DNA of 64,000 bases from Acididesulfobacillus acetoxydans (GTDB lineage: Bacteria; Bacillota; Desulfitobacteriia; Desulfitobacteriales; Desulfitobacteriaceae): assembly GCF_900016645.1 (NCBI RefSeq), contig NZ_CDGJ01000027.1. One strand, given 5' to 3'. Positions 60,913 to 64,000 of this stretch are shown here, piece after piece. The notes beneath the pieces are model-generated. The model had not been told where the DNA came from, made no database searches, and saw only the letters and a list, made by a program, of their open reading frames with translations. Numbering within the stretch: position 1 is the stretch's first letter; each line of letters begins with the position of its first letter. A program made the translations under genes and the position numbers.

Positions 60913-61231
60913 AGCCTTCATAGGCGGCTAAGCTGTCACGGTAAGCCCGGCTGGTCTAACCAGAAAGGGGTACTCAAACCCACGGAGATCAAAATCCGGC
61001 ACGCTTTCGTACAAATCCTTAAGCATGGCCTTTGATGCCGGAAATCCATCAAGGTTTTCATCCAACCGTAAGACTCCCACTTCTACAAGTGGGAGTCTTA
61101 CCCCGAGTTCACTCACTAAAATAGTATGGCCTTGCAGGTCCGGGGGAGGCCCTCGTGCTTTAGACCCGCGCCATGGGGACCATTATCGGTTTACGCAGGG
61201 AAATGCAACTACAAGCAAGGAGGATTAGCTC
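60913..61231. other. Spacer between the two ABC transporter operons
   Basis: 319 bp. It contains the large hairpin at 61068-61101 and AAGGAGG for the next gene. A minus-strand frame (60928-61026) is open but unrecognised. No clear promoter or terminator for either operon was seen. Confidence 0.5.
61068..61101. repeat. Perfect 15-bp-arm hairpin, IS200/IS605-end-like
   Basis: GTAAGACTCCCACTT and AAGTGGGAGTCTTAC flank the loop CTAC. Such subterminal hairpins mark the ends of IS200/IS605-type elements; no transposase or TnpB gene is present here, so this could be a remnant or a miniature element. Confidence 0.55.
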
Positions 61232-62290
61232 ATGACTGACGCTGTATTGCTTAAGCAAACTGGAGAGGGTCTGGGTACCTTCACTCCCATAAAAGACGGG
61301 TTAACCGTGTCCAAGCTTTTAAACTCGACCCGGCCCAAATCCGAAACTCAAGCCGTTGTCAGTAAGGACTTGAGCAAAACGTACGGGCGCACTCAGGCCC
61401 TGGACAAGGTATCTATCCACGTCGCTCCCGGCAGCTTCTACGGCCTGCTGGGTCCGAACGGGGCGGGCAAAAGCACCCTGATGAAGTTGATGGTCGGAGT
61501 GCTGGCGCCCAGCGGGGGAAGCATAGAGGTTTTCGGGCACAAAGCGGGCAAGGGTGACGAAGTGCGCACAATGGTGGGCTATGTGCCTCAGGACGTTGCT
61601 CTCTACGGCAGCCTGACCGGAAAACAGAACCTGGAGTTTTTCGGCAGTATGTACGGTTTGAGAGGCCGGCCTCTGCAGCAAAGTATTGATGAAATACTGG
61701 AATTTATCGGCCTGACCGAAAAGGCCGGGGAAGCGGTGAAATCTTATTCCGGCGGCATGAAAAGACGGCTGAATATCGCCGCCGCTCTCCTGCACAAACC
61801 CCGCTTGCTCCTTTTGGACGAGCCGACGGTAGGCGTGGATCCCCATTCCCGCCAACGCATGTTTGAAATGCTCAAGCACCTTCAGGCACAGGGCGCCACC
61901 ATCGTCTATTCCAGTCACTACATGGAGGAAGTGGAAGAGCTCTGCGACACAGTGGGGATTATTGACCATGGCCAACTCGTGGACCAGGATCCTCTGCCGG
62001 AACTGCTGGCCCGCTACGCCGGGCAGGAAGTCTATCTGGAGATCTCCCCGGACGGAACGGTCCCCCCAGACATTCCCGCCTGGTTGGCCTCCTGCTCGAC
62101 CCGGTTGCGCTCCGTTCGTCCCCTGGGCAGCGGCTGGCTGGCTGAGGCTGAGAACAGGGCGGACCTTATGGCCGACATCTTGGCTGCGGCCCGGCAGAAA
62201 GCCCTGATTTTTCGCCGCTTGGAATTGGTCAAACCCTCCTTGGAGTCCGTTTTCCTGAAGCTGACCGGCACCTCTTTGCGGGATCAGTAA
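61232..62290 (+). CDS. ABC transporter ATP-binding protein (DrrA-like)
   Basis: Nucleotide-binding subunit of a drug or lipid exporter, 352 residues. An N-terminal extension of about 40 residues precedes the ATPase: GPNGAGKST near 74, GYVPQDVALYGSLT (Q-loop), SYSGGMKRRL signature near 170, LLLLDEPTVGVDP near 190 and SSHYMEE. The C-terminal 80 residues are the DrrA-type regulatory domain. AAGGAGG precedes the ATG. The permease gene follows after 160 bp. Confidence 0.92.
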   Translation: MTDAVLLKQTGEGLGTFTPIKDGLTVSKLLNSTRPKSETQAVVSKDLSKTYGRTQALDKVSIHVAPGSFYGLLGPNGAGKSTLMKLMVGVLAPSGGSIEVFGHKAGKGDEVRTMVGYVPQDVALYGSLTGKQNLEFFGSMYGLRGRPLQQSIDEILEFIGLTEKAGEAVKSYSGGMKRRLNIAAALLHKPRLLLLDEPTVGVDPHSRQRMFEMLKHLQAQGATIVYSSHYMEEVEELCDTVGIIDHGQLVDQDPLPELLARYAGQEVYLEISPDGTVPPDIPAWLASCSTRLRSVRPLGSGWLAEAENRADLMADILAAARQKALIFRRLELVKPSLESVFLKLTGTSLRDQ

Positions 62291-62450
62291 AAGCCCGCTG
62301 CCATTTATCAATCTTGAACAAACGAATCTTATTCTCAAAGAACGAATAGCGAGTGTGTAATTCTTGGCAAACGATTAAACCTTGGGCCTTCGCAAACTCA
62401 GGAATTGTTCCCTAGGCTAAGGGACACTCACTGTAGGGAGGTTGAACAAA

Positions 62451-63548
62451 ATGATTGGAGCGGTCCTCATTAAGGAACTGCGGAAACTCGTACGAGAAAA
62501 AGGAAACTTTGTCTATCTTTTGCTCATGCCCATGGCATTTATGATCTTGTTTCATTTTCTGTTCGCTCAAGCGAGCGAGCGTTCCATCAAGGTCAACGTC
62601 TTGGACGCGGATCATTCTCCGATTTCCCGCCAACTTGTCCGCGTGATAGCTGCCACTCCCGGTTTCCAAGTCGCGGAGTTAAGCGGAAGTGCCAATTCTG
62701 CGGAACAGCAGGTGCAAAAAGGCAAACTGAGCAGCGTGGTCATCATTCCCCCGGGGTTCGCGGCCGACTTAGCCCGACATCAACCGGCAGTCATCGCCAT
62801 CAAGTCCGGACCGCAAGCTTCCGCCTCCACCGGAGTGCTCGCCGGCATCCTGCAGCAAATCGCCTCCAAGCTCGCCGATCCGACCCGGCCGCCCAGCCCC
62901 GTCCGGGTGAAGCTGGAACAGGCGGCAGGTACGGTTTCCCCTTCCATTGCCACCCAGATCGTGCCGGGGTATACCGTTATGTTTGTCTTCTATATTATGA
63001 TCACCATCCTGCGCAGCCTGTTTAAGGAAAGACAATCGGGCATTTTAGAGCGGGTTCGCACGACCCCCCTTAAGGCCTTCCAGTATATGCTGGGCATGTG
63101 GCTTCCCCAGGTGATCGCCGCCATGGTGCAGATTACAGCCCTCTTTGCCTTTGGACACTGGCTTTTGCAGTTACAACTCTATAATTACGGTCTCTTGTTC
63201 CTCTTGTCCCTGGCCCTCAGCCTCTGTGCCACGGCTTTGGGTATGATGCTGACCGTCCTGGTCGGTTCCGAGAACCAGGGCATGGCCTTGGTTCAGCTCG
63301 TTTCCCTGGGTGGAGCCGCCCTATCCGGTTTATGGGTGCCCCTCGACATGCTGCCGGCCGGCATGCAAACCCTGGCTCATTTCTTGCCCCAATATTGGGC
63401 CATGCAGGGCTATCAGACGCTGTTGTTTCATACCGGAAATCTGGGGACCCTCTGGCAAGGGATCGGTATCCTCACCGGGATAGCCCTGGTCGCTATCTTG
63501 ATTGCCGCTACCCGTTATAACCGCTTCGCCAAAGCGGAGTCAATCTAG
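62451..63548 (+). CDS. ABC transporter permease (ABC-2 type, YhhJ/DrrB-like)
   Basis: Membrane subunit of 365 residues. One N-terminal membrane segment (about 20-40) is followed by a large extracytoplasmic domain (about 45-175) and five more segments, with the ABC-2 motif RSLFKERQSGILERVRTTPLK before them. This layout is typical of the YhgE/YhhJ-type exporters. GGGAGG lies nine bases before ATG 62451. Substrate unknown. Confidence 0.9.
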   Translation: MIGAVLIKELRKLVREKGNFVYLLLMPMAFMILFHFLFAQASERSIKVNVLDADHSPISRQLVRVIAATPGFQVAELSGSANSAEQQVQKGKLSSVVIIPPGFAADLARHQPAVIAIKSGPQASASTGVLAGILQQIASKLADPTRPPSPVRVKLEQAAGTVSPSIATQIVPGYTVMFVFYIMITILRSLFKERQSGILERVRTTPLKAFQYMLGMWLPQVIAAMVQITALFAFGHWLLQLQLYNYGLLFLLSLALSLCATALGMMLTVLVGSENQGMALVQLVSLGGAALSGLWVPLDMLPAGMQTLAHFLPQYWAMQGYQTLLFHTGNLGTLWQGIGILTGIALVAILIAATRYNRFAKAESI

Positions 63549-63611
63549 TTATAGTCAATTTAGCGCCCACGCTGAGAAACCGGATAGGGGGTTATGTGCT
63601 GATAAAAGATT

Positions 63612-63636
63612 GGGGATAGCAGTATCTGCTATCCCC
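63612..63636. terminator. Perfect hairpin after the permease gene
   Basis: GGGGATAGCAG-TAT-CTGCTATCCCC, 11-bp stem. Only TTCAC follows on the plus strand; on the minus strand AATCTTTT follows. Probable terminator, direction uncertain. Confidence 0.6.
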
Positions 63637-63646
63637 TTCACAGTCA

Positions 63647-63680
63647 TAATTCCTGTTCATGTGTAATTCCTGTTCATGTG
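63647..63680 (+). repeat. Perfect 17-bp tandem duplication
   Basis: TAATTCCTGTTCATGTG occurs twice, back to back. Confidence 0.95.
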
Positions 63681-64000
63681 TATAAATCCGCCTTTCTGCG
63701 AAAGGCACCGATGGGGTTATGAAACAAAAACCCATCATCCTTTCACTCTTTTTGTGCTATCCTCCTCTTGTAGGTCGCTGGTATACTACAGAACCCGAGG
63801 AGGTGAGTGGCGGGGCTGTATAGCGGCAACCCCGTATGTGTATATGGTGTCGGTCATCCGTTAAGGCATCAATGAATGGCGCAAAACAGTAGCCCGTAAA
63901 CTTATCTCTTCCGAAGTTGACTCGATTTCGCCGGATGACCAGTCCCTGCCATCCCTACAAGTATTTTTGCTGGAGGTACTTCTTTTGTTCAAAATCTTTC
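63681..64000 (+). other. Window end: no identified gene
   Basis: A frame open from 63865 to the window edge encodes INEWRKTVARKLISSEVDS-like sequence, without a clear start; the same frame runs upstream through a stop at 63862. GAGGAGGTG at 63799 precedes a 21-codon frame of no recognised kind. The nature of the next gene cannot be decided from here. Confidence 0.4.

Noticed and set aside
1..64000. CRISPR arrays, tRNA or rRNA genes
   Set aside because: No regularly spaced identical repeats of 25-40 bp and no tRNA or rRNA signature sequences were found.

Overview
The window reads as a core chromosomal segment of a GC-rich, endospore-forming, anaerobic-type member of the Firmicutes (class Clostridia in the broad sense, most like Peptococcaceae/Desulfitobacteriia or heliobacteria). 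Evidence for this: the gene order matches the Bacillus/Clostridia blocks prkC-rsgA-rpe-thiN, yloU-yloV-sda-recG, yceD-rpmF-fapR-plsX-fab, rnc-smc-ftsY, ylxM-ffh-rpsP-khpA-rimM-trmD-rplS-lepB-rbgA-rnhB. There are spore genes (an alpha/beta-type SASP-like gene, gpr, ylbJ), an 11-subunit complex I without nuoEFG, many GTG/TTG starts, strong GGAGG ribosome sites and sigma-A type promoters. No rRNA, tRNA, CRISPR array, prophage or intact transposase was found. The species cannot be named from the sequence alone.

Layout. 1-4.1 kb: PASTA kinase, ribosome GTPase, ribulose-phosphate epimerase, thiamine pyrophosphokinase. 4.2-4.9 kb, minus strand: a lone receiver protein and rpmB. 5.2-11.5 kb: yloU, fatty acid kinase FakA, serine dehydratase beta and alpha subunits, recG. 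11.5-12.9 kb: a short SASP-like gene facing the germination protease gene gpr across a shared terminator. 13.2-18.8 kb: rsmD, a stalk-like coiled-coil protein, ylbJ (minus), rssA, ackA, yceD, rpmF. 19-27.2 kb: fatty-acid synthesis in two blocks, fapR-plsX-fabH-fabK-fabD-fabG-acpP and fabK-like-fabF. A FapR-type palindrome lies on the fapR promoter and a different perfect palindrome lies before the second block. 27.2-32.7 kb: rnc-smc-ftsY. 32.8-36.1 kb: a methylthioadenosine/5'-deoxyadenosine salvage cluster (mtnA, class II aldolase, deaminase). 36.4-45.4 kb: the SRP/ribosome-assembly block. 45.5-55.3 kb: nuoABCDHIJKLMN, tightly coupled by overlaps. 55.3-64 kb: accessory region with a coiled-coil protein, a minus-strand group (slipin, lipoprotein, YhfC-type protease), a YtrA-type GntR regulator with its ABC transporter, a second drug/antibiotic-type ABC transporter, and repeat relics.

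The less ordinary content is mostly between genes. Two dispersed repeat families are each present in two well-conserved copies (about 124 bp at 36.2 and 42.6 kb; 71 bp at 24.9 and 55.3 kb, with a possible decayed third at 18.95 kb). Short tandem duplications of 17-21 bp recur, several of them duplicating a promoter -10 or a ribosome-binding site. There is also a perfect 15-bp-arm hairpin like the end of an IS200/IS605 element, palindromic operators, and a few GC-rich structured spacers. I did not find a clearly new multi-gene system; the best candidates for follow-up are the dispersed repeat families, the salvage (DHAP-shunt-like) operon, and the predicted FapR and YtrA operators.
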